Source: Litsea cubeba (Eukaryota > Streptophyta > Magnoliopsida > Laurales > Lauraceae). From it: a DNA stretch of 64,000 nt. The notes below the pieces were generated by a model. The model was not told where the DNA came from. It saw only the letters and a program-made list of their open reading frames with translations, and made no database searches. Shown here piece by piece: positions 50,397 to 62,900 of the stretch. Where the stretch lies: the NCBI GenBank assembly GCA_012931725.1, contig CM022949.1, positions 25,394,655-25,458,654 on the forward strand, read 5' to 3'. Each line of letters opens with the position of its first letter. Positions within the stretch are counted from its first letter, which is position 1. A program made the position numbers and the translations under genes.

Positions 50397-51354
50397 GCCC
50401 GGGTGGATGCTGATTCGATCTGTGCCATTCATCGTCTCAGAACAAACGAATAGAGTGTTCCCATAGACGCACATCGGATCTGGATTTTCCTGGTCGTAGA
50501 AGGACCCCGGACTCGCTGCCAGAGGCTGAAAAACCCGTCTTCTCCTTCTTCGATCAGACTGCTGCAACAGACCCGAACCTCTTTCTCCGTTTCGAATTAT
50601 TACAGGAAACTCGATCAGCGTGGCGGCCGTGGCCCCCTCAAGATCGGAACCTGCTCTTTCCTAGAACAAAGACGACGTGCTGAAATCAGCACAATCCAAC
50701 CCTTAACAAACCTAGGCTCGTTGCAAAAGAAGAGGGATAATATAAAATTTTAAATTTTAAATTTCAACATTTTATGCCTAAAATGGTTGAAAGGGCAATT
50801 TTGTCCAGAAAAAAAAAAACGTGTGGGCTCAGGGACCTCTCGCTGAAAACATTCTAGCTGAATGGACCATAGGCATTAATAAGTTTTTCCTTGGACTGGA
50901 AGCTGGATACATTAACTTATAGGGACCTTTCGCTAATTTTGCCTTTTTAATAACCTTTCAATAAAACCAGGAAAACCCGAGTGACCAAATCTAATATATT
51001 TTTACGCAAACAAACAAACCAATCCCATGGTGTAATGTCAAATCCTCATACCTTTTGAACCCATTAGAAATCTATTATTTTCCTCAACCGAGCTTTCATA
51101 TGAAAAATCTAAATCCTCAAAAAGAAAAAAAAAAAAAAAAAGAGGGGGCTTCGGCCGGAGGTCCCTCAAAGTATGACTTTGTTGCAAACAGTCCACAAAA
51201 AAAAAAGTCATAAAGTCAAAGGTCCCTCCCACACTTTTTCATACATAAATGTCTAATTTACTCTTTCTTTAAATCATAACCCATGATTGGTGAGATATCC
51301 CATTAATAATGGTCAACTAACATTTAATTGCCCACGATTAATGGAATCTCCAGA

Positions 51355-52100
51355 TTTTCAAATAAATTCTAAAAACACACAAATAAATTTCAAAGTAAAG
51401 AAAATAAATTTAAAAAAAGAAAATAATTTCAAAAAATGCAATAAGTTAAAAAAAGCAATATATAATGAAATAATGCAAATAAATTTAAAATGATGCAAAT
51501 AAGTTTCAAAATATCCAAATAAATTTTAGAAATTATAAATAAATCTCAAAAGACTTAAATAAATCTCAAAAGATCCAAAGAAATTTTCAAAAAAATGCAA
51601 ATAAATTTAAAATAACGAAAATAAATTTTAAAAAATACAATTTCAAAAAACGCAATAAATTTGAAAAGATACAAATAAATTTCAAAAGACACAAATAAAT
51701 TTAAAAAATGCATATAGATTTCAAAAAACGTAAATAAATTTTCTAAAAAACTAAGATAAATTTTGAAAAAAACTCAGATAAATTTACCAAAACACAAAGA
51801 AATATGACAGAAAACAGATAAATTTGAACAACACTCAGATAAATTTGACAAAAACTTGGATAAATTTGAACAAAATTCAGATAAATTTACCAAAAATACA
51901 AAGAAATATGATAGAAAACAAATAAATTTGAACAACACTCAGATAAATATGACATAAAACAGATAAATTTGAACAACACTCAGATAAATATGACAGAAAA
52001 CAGATAAATTTGAACAAAACTCAGATAAATTTGACAAAAACTAAGATAAAGTTCAAAAAATACAAATAAATTTGCTAAAAACTCAAGTATTTCAAAAACT
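51355..52100. repeat. A-rich degenerate tandem array in Mutator-like copy 2
   Basis: Same repeat language as in copy 1 (CAAATAAATTTCAAAAGA; CAGATAAATTTGAACAA), about 750 bp. A locally regular part near 51790-52030 repeats ACTCAGATAAAT, GACAGAAAACAGATAAATTT. Confidence 0.85.
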
Positions 52101-52857
52101 CAGATAGATTTGCCCCGCTGTTGTTGTGCCACCACCTTACTCGAGGAAAAAGGAAGGCAGTCGAGCCGCAATCTTCACCTCCGATTACAGAAGCTAGAGA
52201 AACTCATATAAATTTGTAAAAAACTCAGATAAAGTTCATAAAAACTCATATAGATTTGTCAAAAATGATATAACAGCTCTGCTGCCTTCATTCTCTAGCG
52301 ATGCTACAATACAGGAAGACAGTCTTGTTGCCTTGCTCTTTTCTCCGATGATGGCGCGACACCGGAGTGCCAGTAATAACGACGGATCTGGGTTGTGGGC
52401 TGGGTTTTCGTAGCAAGTCAGGTCAAAACCGACCCGAACAAACCTAACCTGGCCTGGCCGAAGATCGTCTTCTTTCTTCTGGTTTCTGTAACCAGAAACG
52501 GACAGCAGCAAGCCTATTGCCTTCTTCCTCGATTTTGTCGATGGCACGATGCGACGTCCGTTGGTGATCCCCCTTCTCTGGAGAGACGCAGGAACAGCGA
52601 TGGCGCAAGAAATCCGGCGATCGCACAGAAGATCGTCTTCTTCTTCGTTTCGTGTTCTGTAAGTTTGAAACATAACCTGGGCAAGGTTGCAGCGCCCTTC
52701 TTTTTCCTCTCCGGCTACGACGTGTGGGCTAAGGAAGCAACAACGTTTTATATGCTACTTCTTCGGCTCAGGTGAACCGGTAAAATGCAGGTTCTGCAAA
52801 TCAGAACCAAGCGGCCCTATGCGCAGTAATGGCAATGTGGGGATTCTCCTTTTCAGG

Positions 52858-53300
52858 CAGCTGTGGCACTCATATAGTAGCATGCTATTCCTTACCCAAA
52901 ATCGAATGGTCAACAAGCAAGGTGTTGGTTACAAGCAAATAGATGAAGAATGGGACTGGTAACTACATCTTTTTGATTGATTCGTTTGCTCTGTTTCGGA
53001 TGCAATTAAGAATAATATAGAAATGGGTCTTGTTTCTTGTTTCTTTTCTAACTTTTGCAGGGACAATTTCTTAATCCTTCATGTTTTCATGGCTGCAATG
53101 TCCTGTCACGCCTTCCAAGTTCTTGGAACTCTGCAGATTTGGAATTGGAGTGGTTGTGTTTATGAGCTGCTTCTCCACATAGGAGTATCAAAGCCTTTGT
53201 ATTATTGGGTCCACAGGCGCTTACATGTTGGGTCTCTTTTCACAGGTTATCATTCTCTGCACCATTCGTCGGTGGTGATGCAGCCCTATACTGGTAGATG
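52858..53300 (+). pseudogene. captured two-exon piece of a CER3/WAX2 (CER1-like) gene with its intron
   Basis: Exon 52858-52958 encodes QLWHSYSSMLFLTQNR, VNKQGVGYKQIDEEWDW; the donor GTAACT is at 52959. After an intron of 102 bp (acceptor TTTTGCAG, 53053-53060), the next exon reads DNFLILHVFMAAMSCHAF, LHIGVSKPLYYWVHRRLH and GYHSLHHSS, then QPYT. Splicing restores the Trp codon across the junction. These are the N-terminal membrane region and two histidine boxes (HRRLH, HSLHH) of the fatty-acid-hydroxylase-type domain of CER1/CER3 wax-alkane proteins. The rest of the protein is missing. Retention of the intron means a DNA-level capture. Confidence 0.85.
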
Positions 53301-53817
53301 CGCAGTGAATGACGGGCATATTCTCTGGCGAAGATCTGTAACCCAGCCTCTTTTCTTCTGCAATTCCGATTCCCTCTGCAAATTCGGATTTCTCCCACAT
53401 AATCATATCAGTGTGGCCCACTCGAGATCGAAGAAAACCCAAATCTAGTTCTTCGAAAAAAAATTGATTCTAGGGAAAAACATTTGCCATTTGTCGAGTA
53501 TAAAGAGGATTTATGAAGGAGGGGAGATTTAAAATTTGAAAATTCAAAATTTTATGTCTAAAATGGTTGAAAGGGTAATTTAATCTTGAAAAATGAGATC
53601 ATGTCGATTGAGGGACGTAAGGCTGTAAAAAGTCTAACTGAGTGGACTAGAGGCCTTAATAAGTTTTTGCCTCTGGATGTCTGATACAATCCACTTGGAT
53701 ACCTTTCGCTAATTTTCTAAAAAATAAAAATTATACGATCCTTTATCAAATTTTACAATACTAAGGGCACGTTTGTACAAGAGAGATTCCGTGAAAACCA
53801 AACTCCGTTTCCTTTCC

Positions 53818-53824
53818 TATATAA
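53818..53824 (+). promoter_or_regulatory. TATA box of RPN8
   Basis: TATATAA lies 134 bp upstream of the ATG at 53958 and about 100 bp downstream of the end of Mutator-like copy 2, so the core promoter is directly bordered by the transposon. A GA-rich leader (GAGAGAGCGAAAG) follows. Confidence 0.65.
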
Positions 53825-53957
53825 TGGTGTACTCACTCAAAGTAGCAAACGAGAAGACCAGTAAAACTGTAAAAAAGAGAGAGAGCGAAAGTCCTCTTCC
53901 CCAAGAAAAGAGAAGGATTCTTTGTATTTTTGCAGAAGCGAAGCGAAGCGAAGAAGA

Positions 53958-56900
53958 ATGGATGTTGTGAAAACGCAGCAGATCTCGTCGAGGCCGATCG
54001 ACAAAGTAATCGTTCATCCCCTCGTCCTTCTCAGCATCGTCGACAACTACAATCGAGTCGCCAGGGACACTCGCAAGCGAGTAATCGGCGTTCTTCTGGG
54101 CACCTCCTTCAAAGGAACCGTTGATGTCACCAACAGCTATGCTGGTTTGATCCTCTTCTTCCATCTCCTTCTTTTAACCATACAAATCTATCTCTAATGC
54201 AGTTTCCGATTCGATCTTTGGGTTCAGATCTAGGGTTTTTACGGTATTATGTGAACCAGCGATGTGTTTTTGATTTTGGGGTCTCAGGGTTTTAGATCTT
54301 GCTCTTCGAGTTAGGGTTTCAAAGGAAGGCTCGTGGATGTAGGAAAGTTGTGATTTTGTGTGTCTGGGGTTGGGGTGTGTTTGGATGTAAAAGAAAAGGG
54401 CATGGGCGGGCGTAGTTAGATTCTTTTAACTAGTCTTCTCGGGCAGTGAAGTGAATTAGGGTGAGTTTCTGTTTGGATCTTTGTAAATTGAGTGGATTTT
54501 ATGTGTTTGGTAGCCGGAGTTGTCTCTAGGAAATTTTTTTTTTTCTTTGCCATGACTAATTATAGGTAAATTGAGTTCAGCGGAACTGGTTTCTTAGGAA
54601 CCAAACAGGCCATGGGTTTTAATTGATCTAGGGTTTACAATTCTGGTTGCCATTGCGATAGTTGGGCAATGGCATTCATGTGTGGGCCGCGTTGAAGAAA
54701 ATATAAGCTGTAACCTACTAGAAAATCTTTTAATAAAGAAAACCACTAGCAGGTTACGCAGGGTACTGTCAGACTCGCCCTTCTAAGTCTAAGTTTGGAT
54801 GGAAAACATGTTATTCTAAAGTTAACTTTTTTTCTTTTTCTTTTTTTTGTGAATTTGTGGTAGACTAGAAGTTGATGATGTCAATTATTGTTGCTTAATC
54901 ACATTGCCATATTTACAGTTCCATTTGAAGAAGATGACAAGGACCCAAGCATCTGGTTTCTTGACCACAATTACCATGAATCGATGTTTCCATGTTCAAG
55001 AGAATTAACGGTATTACTTTTGCTCTCTGCCCAATGATAATGCCTTTCCATTTCTCGGCACTAGTTAGTGCGGACCAGACCTATCTGCTCTCTTTTTCTT
55101 CCTGTGACGATTTAATTATCTGTGTTTCAGCAAAGGAGCATGTTGTAGGGTGGTACAGCACAGGCCCCAAGCTGAGAGAGAATGACCTAGATATTCACGG
55201 ATTATTCCATGAGTAAGATCGTAATAACTTTTTTAGTTAAAGATTTGATGCTTTCATTGCTGGCAGAACTTATCATGTATGAGTGTTTGACTCACCTTCT
55301 GCATTCCTAGGTTCTATGCAGTTTTGTTTATATTCTTATTTACATGCATATATCTCCATGCGCACAATACTATTGACTGATGTTGCTTCATGTATAATAA
55401 AAAAATATATATTTAAGGTGGACCTACATTCCTACAATCATTCTTTAATGAGACTGATTTACCTGCAAAGTTTAATGATCTATTCATAAAATTCTTATGA
55501 TACTCGATTGTAGTTCTTCCCTGCCTTAAGTCACTTAGGTATTGTTTCCTCTAGTGTTGTCACAGACCTACCCACTAGACTTTTGTCTATGATACTCAGA
55601 TTGTAGTCCTTCCCTGCCTTAAATCACTTAGGTATTGTATCCTCTAGTGTTGTCACAGACCTACCCACTAGACTTTTGTCTATGATACTCAGATTGTAGT
55701 CCTTCCCTGCCTTAAATCAGTTAGGTATTGTATCCTCTAGTGTTGTCACAGACCTACCTACTAGACTTTTGTTTGGGTTTTTTTTCCTCTTTCTAGATGG
55801 AAGTTAAGCTGACTTGCAAACAAAGCCCCGCAAATTGGTCCTGAGGTCCATGGAGCAGACCTAGTCTATTGAGCCAAACTCCAGGTCCAATGACTGGACC
55901 AATAGGCCTAGCCGTGTACCACAAGAGACCTAGACCTACCGGCCAAGCAGACCCACCAATTCCAACTTGAATTTATTTAATTTGTTTCGTTATAATTCCT
56001 TTCTAGATACTCCTTTCTATTTTCTTATGATCCATTTTTAGTTTACTTGATTGACAATTATTTGTAATTAGAAAGGAGAAATCCTTATCATAATTAAAGT
56101 GTATAAATCATTTACTAGTGCAAACAAAAGGTCTTTATATTGTACCTCAAGTCAGTCATTTAGGGAATAAATGAATGAAATTAGGTTTTCTTGTGTTGTG
56201 TGGTCTTTGGCTCGGCCCTTTGGTGAATCAAACTAGGGAAGTGAATATAGATAATAATCCTGTTTCTGCAACCTCATGGTCGCAACAAGCTGACGATGCA
56301 TGCCTTCTATCTACACTACAGTACAGGCTCTTCTTGATGTTAACATAGGCTATAACTACTTAGGTTATTCCTGGTGTTGGCCTCAGGGTTCTTAGGCGGT
56401 CAGGCCCTTTTGGGGCTTGGCAATAGCGTATGGTTCGAACAAGGCAATTGCAGAGCTCATTTCTTGTTGTTAATTGATTATAAACAATTGAAGAATATTT
56501 ATTTAGCATTTAGAAAAAATTATTTAGCATTTTACCTGTAAAAAAATAAAGATTGCTCCTAGGAATTTTATGGTGTTTTCTCAATTTTACTGCATTTACT
56601 ATGAAGTTTGAGACATGATGGTTTGGGCATCATTTACTACTATTGTACTTGATGTTTTATTCATTTTTATTCAAATGGCTTTAGTGTGATGTCTTGGAAA
56701 CTTGTAGGACTTTTAGTCGTTTCAAATTGTAATTTAAGTGTATTTTAATCAAAATAGTAGCCTTTCCCTTATTTCCAAAATACAACTATCTTCACCCCTT
56801 CACATTAACTAACCATCCATCTTTTCCAAAATAACTTTGGCAGAATTGTTTTGATATTTCAAATTGTAGGAAAGGGTTTTTTTTTTTTTTCACGATGAAT

Positions 56901-59900
56901 CCGTCAATCCGACATGTTATCTAGACGTAGGACCGTATCCTCTTCAAGAGTTTGTGCCCCATTTGAAGAGTACCATCAGTCTAATTTAATATTTTTCTTA
57001 GAAAAAGGCCATATTTCGTGTCAAACAATGTTTAAATGACAAGTTTTTTGAAAACGTAACTGAATTAAAAGAAAATTTGTGGCACAAAATTGGATGAAGT
57101 TTATGCAATTTTGACGAGTATTGAGGGGAGTATAGTCCACTATCGGGTTCAGTATAGTTGCAATTTGGGAATTGTTTAGTTAATTTTTTTTCTTGTATAT
57201 ATTTAATATTAAAACATTGTTAATGTAGGCTATAACTAACCCAGATACGGCACGGACACAGCAGGGACACGGGTTTTACATGTAAAAAGGGAAGTATCGG
57301 ATACGATACGTTGCCCATTTTAAAGTATCCGTGCATCATAGTTAATAGGTGGTTGGAGTGATGGATATTGTTTTTAGTGCTTTTATTTTGTCTCAGACAT
57401 GATTAGTAGAAATAATAGATGCACCCATAGCTTTTTCTGTGTTGTGAATTTTGACATTGTTTGTGCTACATCCCAAAGGGTGGGAGCGTTCATGCCTTTG
57501 ATTAGTTTGGATGTAGGAACTTCAAGGGTGGTAAAGCTTAGGTTTTCATAATTTGTAGCTCATTTAGTTTCTTTCTCTGGGTAGTCTGTCTTCAAGGGTG
57601 GTAAAACTTTAAGTTTCCATAATTTTTAGCTCATTTAGTTTCTTTCTCTGAGTTCCTTCTTGGATTGAGCTAGTTTTTTTTTTGGAAGATGAGTGTGGTA
57701 CTAGTCCTTGAACCCTTGACCTCTTTATGTACTCCTAATCATGCAACCAGTGACAGTGAGACACAAGGAAGATTGGTGATTGAGCTAATTGAATAGAGAT
57801 ATCTAGGAAGGAAGAGTCTAGATGTCTAGGTGAGGACATTATTATTATTATTATTTTTATAAGTGGATAGGATGGTAAGGGTTGAAAGGTGGAAGATAAT
57901 GTACAAAGGTATTGCTCTGAGTGGTCGTATGTGCTTGGATTGAATTAATTGAATAGAGATTTCTAGGGAGGAAACTAGGAAAGGCCCTTATGTCTAAGGA
58001 ATTGTATTTCATGTCATTTACATATGCAAGTGGATAGGATGGTAAGGGGTGAAAGGTGGAAGATAATGTGCAAAGGAGTATGGCCGAAGGCGAAACCATC
58101 AAATTTCCTCACAGTGGTGGAATTTGTTTCTCTAAGGGAGAGGATAAGAAACTATTTGCCATCAAAAGTGGAAAAAAATTGGATGTTCTTCTCTTTTGGC
58201 AATACTCATTTGCATATTGTTTTTCACTTTTTAATTTTCACCCATTTCCAACCTCTCGACTTCCATATGTAAATGATATGAAAATGCCAAATGCCACCTA
58301 CTTGTTATCATTCCGGTTATGCTTGACCAATTCTTAGCTGCATCAATGTGCAAATGAGTATGGCCTAAAGAGAACAGCATCCAAAATTTTCCACTTTTGA
58401 TGGAAACTGGAAAGTAATTTCTTATCCTCTCCCTTATAGAGACAAATCTCCACCACTGTGAGAAAATTTAATGGTTTCACCTTTGGCCATACCCCTCTGT
58501 GTATTATCTTCCACCTTTCACCCCTCTATCTTATCCACTTCCATATGTAAATGATATGAAAATGTCAAATGCCACCTACTTGTTATCGTTCCAGTTGTGT
58601 TAGATAATATTTTGCTACATCAAGATTATCTACTTCAATCAATTTGAGAAAAAAATTGTCATCTACCACTTACCACTTCATCTTCAAACTTCCCTTTAAG
58701 GTCCCAACATTAAGCAAACGCACTTTGTCTCAAAGCCTTGTTGTTGATGTTTTGAGGCAATTTCTATGTTTGCAAGAGGGAAAATTAATATTCAATTTAC
58801 TCATCCATAAGTGAATGGTTTCGATCTCTCACTGTGATCTTATGGATACATGGTTGGATTAGATTCTCCCTTGAATTTTATAACACTTCCAAAGAACCAA
58901 AAGGAAAATGTCAAGAGTTTGGTGTTGTCTAAGTTTTAAAAGTTTTGAATGGTCATCACTTGTTTTACTTGATTCTATGTTGGTCGTTTCTTTTATTCGT
59001 CGTCGTCATCATCATCAAAAGCGTTGTCCCAACTGTAATGGGGTGAACTACATGAATTCAGTTTAGCCATTCCAGTCTATCCTGAGCCAAATCCTTAGAT
59101 AGTTTGTACTTCTTCAAATATATCCTTACTACTTCCATCCATTCCCTCTTCGCCCACCCCTTTTCCTTGAGAGGCCATCAACCTTTAAAACTTTCCCCCA
59201 GTCACGTTGTTGGCATGTGTTGGACATGTCCAAACTGTTTCAAACGAGTCTCAGTTCATCACCTAATGATGTTACCCCTGAATGCTCCTAAATGCACTCG
59301 TTTCTGATTCTATGCTCAGTTATGATTCTATCTTTTCTAATTTTATCACACTTCATCTCAACATCTCTCATCTCTGCCGCCTGCCATACTTATTTTTTTC
59401 GCATGTACTGTTTCCTGATTGACCAGCCTTCTGTTCCATAAGTCCAGTAACTCAGAATTCATGTAGCCTAACAAAAGTTTTACGCCGGCTGTCAACATGA
59501 TGCGACGCTCCTCCTTTATTTGCGCTCGGGACCAGTAGTAAACTGTCAGAGTTTCAATGATTTCTTTTAGGGAATTATCCAATTCCTTTCACTATGCAAC
59601 TATAAAGAACATGGTTTAAATAGGGTTAAGTGGAAAATTGGAATTCACAAAGCCAACCAACCCTATATGGATGGGTTAAGGCTTCATTGGTGGTGATGAT
59701 GATGATGATTATTGTTTAGATGAAATAGTATGCTATAGTTTAGTTACAAATCATTTGTTTTATTGTATGCAATTGCCTGTTGATCATACTATTTGCAATG
59801 AAGTTCTCTCTGTTCTTTTTTTTTTGGGATTAGAAAGAGTTTCCTGCTTATTTCTTTATTGTTTTTTGCCCCAATTGGTTCTTCGTCGAGGCATAATCCT

Positions 59901-62900
59901 TATCTATTTGGAGCGCCTAGTCTTATTGTTTAGGGTCAACTTTGTGAGTTTTATGTTTCCACTGTACCCTATTTCATTCAAGGTTTTCAATGATAGTCTC
60001 TCCCTTCTCCTGGTTCCATGTACTTTAATAACACTTGAATATTTTCTACTACTGCTATACAATGCTATGTATGTGGTCAAGCCACCTCAAATGCCTTTAT
60101 GATGGGACCTAATGATGGGTATAGTCTTCACATATTCACCATGAATGTTAGATTTAACTCAAGGAATCTTCACACCAAGTAGAAACACTAGCTCAATCCA
60201 TTGACAATGATGAGAGAGCCTATTGGGGATCTCAGATAGGTTTTCCTTTCCTCTCCATGAAATAATTAGCTGCCAATCTTTTCACACTAAATAGGATTTT
60301 TTTTCCTCTTATTGATTACATGTCATCAATCAATGATCTTTTTTTTTTTTTTTTTAAATTACATGCCAATCAATTATCTTTCTGGATCTAAATTATATAA
60401 GGTTTTTCTAAACTAAGAATGTCTAACCTAAAGATAGGACCCTTTTTTTTTTTCTGTGTGTGAATCTTATTACTTTGTGGACATGGAATTTGCAGAGTAA
60501 TTTTGACATGTTTTGATATGGCAGTTATGTTCCTAATCCTGTCTTGGTCATTATCGATGTCCAACCTAAAGAGTTAGGAATACCTACGAAAGCTTACTAT
60601 GCTGTTGAAGAAGTGAAAGAGGTATGGAATCAAAACTCCACAGTGCTTGCCATGCTGCAGTGCCTAATTATGCTCAGAAGGATTTTTTTAAGGAACTTGC
60701 TAAATATGTTTTCTTGAGACATGAATATAAGCACCCTGGTCATCTCATAAATGAGAAAATTAATTTATGAGGAGCAAGGTTTAGAAACTGTATAATTCTA
60801 ATCTCAAGAATCAACTTAGAGTGACAGGCCTCGCATTTGAGTTGATAAGTTGTTTGAACGCTGTTGCTTTTCAAAGTCGAGAGTTTTGAGGCCGTATTTT
60901 TGTATTCAGTTTTTCATTTCTTCTTTTGAAATATGTGGTGGTGTGAAGTTTATTTGTATGTCGGCTTTGTTTTGCATTTATTAGGATCTGGATGAGTTTT
61001 TTTAGGTTTTAGCATAATTTGCACATTGATGCAGTTCATCAGTTTGGGAATTCTATTAGTACTAAATGAGTTTTGGAACATGCAGGTGTTTGATCATTTA
61101 ATGTCTAATTAAGACTCTATCCTTGTAACTTAGGTCAATCATAGAGAACACAACTTTACTTTGTCGATACTAATTCCTCGGCTTTTTTGTGTGTGTAGGT
61201 CATAGCCAGGCACACAAATTTACGTTGTCTATGATATTTCTCAGCTTTGTGTGCGTGTGTTGTGTGCCTCTTTTCTTTTCTTTTTTTTTTTTTTGTGTAT
61301 GTGTGTGCGCTCGTGTGTTTGAGGCTGTTGAGTTCCTCACCTAACATTTGCACATGGTAACAGAACGCTACTCAAAAAAGCCAGAAGGTATTTGTGCATG
61401 TGCCTTCAGAAATTGCAGCTCATGAAGTTGAGGAAATTGGTATGCTTATTCTTTTTACATGAGAAGTAGAGCAGAGCAGCTAAACTCTTTCCTTTTCCTA
61501 GTTTTGAAAAATGTGATAAGCTTCCATGATTGGATTTTGTTTCATCTTGAGAACTCCATATTCCAAGTGTCTACAGCTGCACATATCTGTAGAGGTTAGT
61601 TATCTGCCTGCTGTGCACCATTTGCACCTAACTTAGGTGCAGCCTGTCTTGGGGCCCAAGTGGCGGATCGACAACAATCATGGAGAAGTCAGGGGAGGGA
61701 CAGCTCTCATTGCGACACCTAGGGTTGGGCAAAAACTCAGCCCCATTATTACATCATCCCAATCCATTGATGTTTGGCTCTCAAAAAAATTTTTTTTTTT
61801 TTAAGTCATTGGTATTTTGGATTTTCAATCCAACAATGAATAACATTAAAAAAAAAAACTCCAACAATGAATAACACAGTTTACTGAGTTACAAATTTTG
61901 GTGTGTGCCAGTTTATGGGGGTGATAGTGAGAATCTGAGGAGGGGGATATTGGATGGAGATCATAGGTGGGCTAGGTGCCAAAATGGATGGTTCACAATG
62001 TATCATTTTTCATAGTTAATATATTGCTCTACATCTTTTATTCTAAGCTGCATTTGTTTGTAGGAGTGGAGCACTTGCTTAGGGATGTGAAGGACACAAC
62101 CATTAGTACCCTTGCAACAGAGGTTTGTTTTTTTTACTAATATTTCTGCTGTCTTGCATTTCTGTTTAAAGTTTTGCTTCTAGGATGCAGTACAAAGTTA
62201 ATTCCACTGTGGCTTGCTTTTTATTCGATACAGGTTGCAGGGAAACTTGTAGCATTGAAAGGGTTGGATGCCCGGCTCCGAGAAATACGTGGTTATTTAG
62301 ATTATGTAGTTGAAGGAAAGTTACCACTCAATCACGAGATTCTGTACCACTTACAGGTCTGGAATTGTTTCCATTGCAGATGATATCTGATTTGGTGTTT
62401 TTTTTTTTTTTTTTTTCTTTTGTTGGTTCTTATGAAGTCATTCCTTGCAGGATGTATTCAATCTACTTCCGAATCTCAATGTCCTTGAATTGATCAAGGC
62501 TTTTGCAGGTAATGCTGGCAATGTCATATTTGTACTTTGGTCGTCACACTAATGACTTGAAACTAATTTTTCTAGTCCTCTTGCAGTGAAAACAAATGAT
62601 ATGATGTTGGTAATATATCTTTCTTCTCTCATTCGGAGTGTAATTGCACTTCACAACCTGATAAACAACAAGGTAATGTGCTTTTTCCTTAACTAGTTGA
62701 CAGCTTATCTGCTTCTGTCTGTACATTTCTGTACTATGTAGATTGCAATGCAGAACTTCATTTGCATGCTTCTAACTTGCCTTAACCTCTTTCTTGAGAG
62801 AGAATGGAACCTCTATTGAAACCAAAAAGATGATGTTCGCCAAAAAAAGGGAAAAAAAGTCAACAGTGTGGAAAGCATTTTTTTTTAGTTTGATTTGAAA

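Larger units (their letters stand above)
48506..50943. mobile_element. Mutator-like element, copy 1, carrying a BIG ARF-GEF fragment
   Basis: Flanked by TTTTTAATAA (48496-48505 and 50944-50953), a 9-10 bp direct repeat of the size MULEs make. Ends are long but diverged inverted repeats: GGTCCCT, then AATTTACCCTTTC from the left (to about 48710) are answered, reversed, by GGTCCCT twice and AATTGCCCTTTC from the right (back to about 50780). The inside has an A-rich degenerate repeat block and a GC-rich segment with captured gene sequence. Compared with copy 2, about 85 bp extra sits in the left end (48520-48604). No transposase. Confidence 0.78.
51145..53717. mobile_element. Mutator-like element, copy 2, carrying CER3/WAX2-like exons
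   Basis: Starts GGGGCTTCGG with GGTCCCTCAAAGTATGACTT and repeats copy 1 sequence through ATTTAATTGCCCACGATTAATGG wording (to about 51350). It ends with TTTTATGTCTAAAATGG, GTTGAAAGGGTAATTTAAT and TTTCGCTAATTTTC, the counterpart of copy 1's right end. A-rich array and GC-rich captured DNA lie between. The flanks are poly-A and A-rich, so no target duplication can be called. Only about 200 bp separates it from copy 1. Confidence 0.75.

Noticed and set aside
53817..54164. 115-aa minus-strand open frame
   Set aside because: It is the antisense shadow of RPN8 exon 1.
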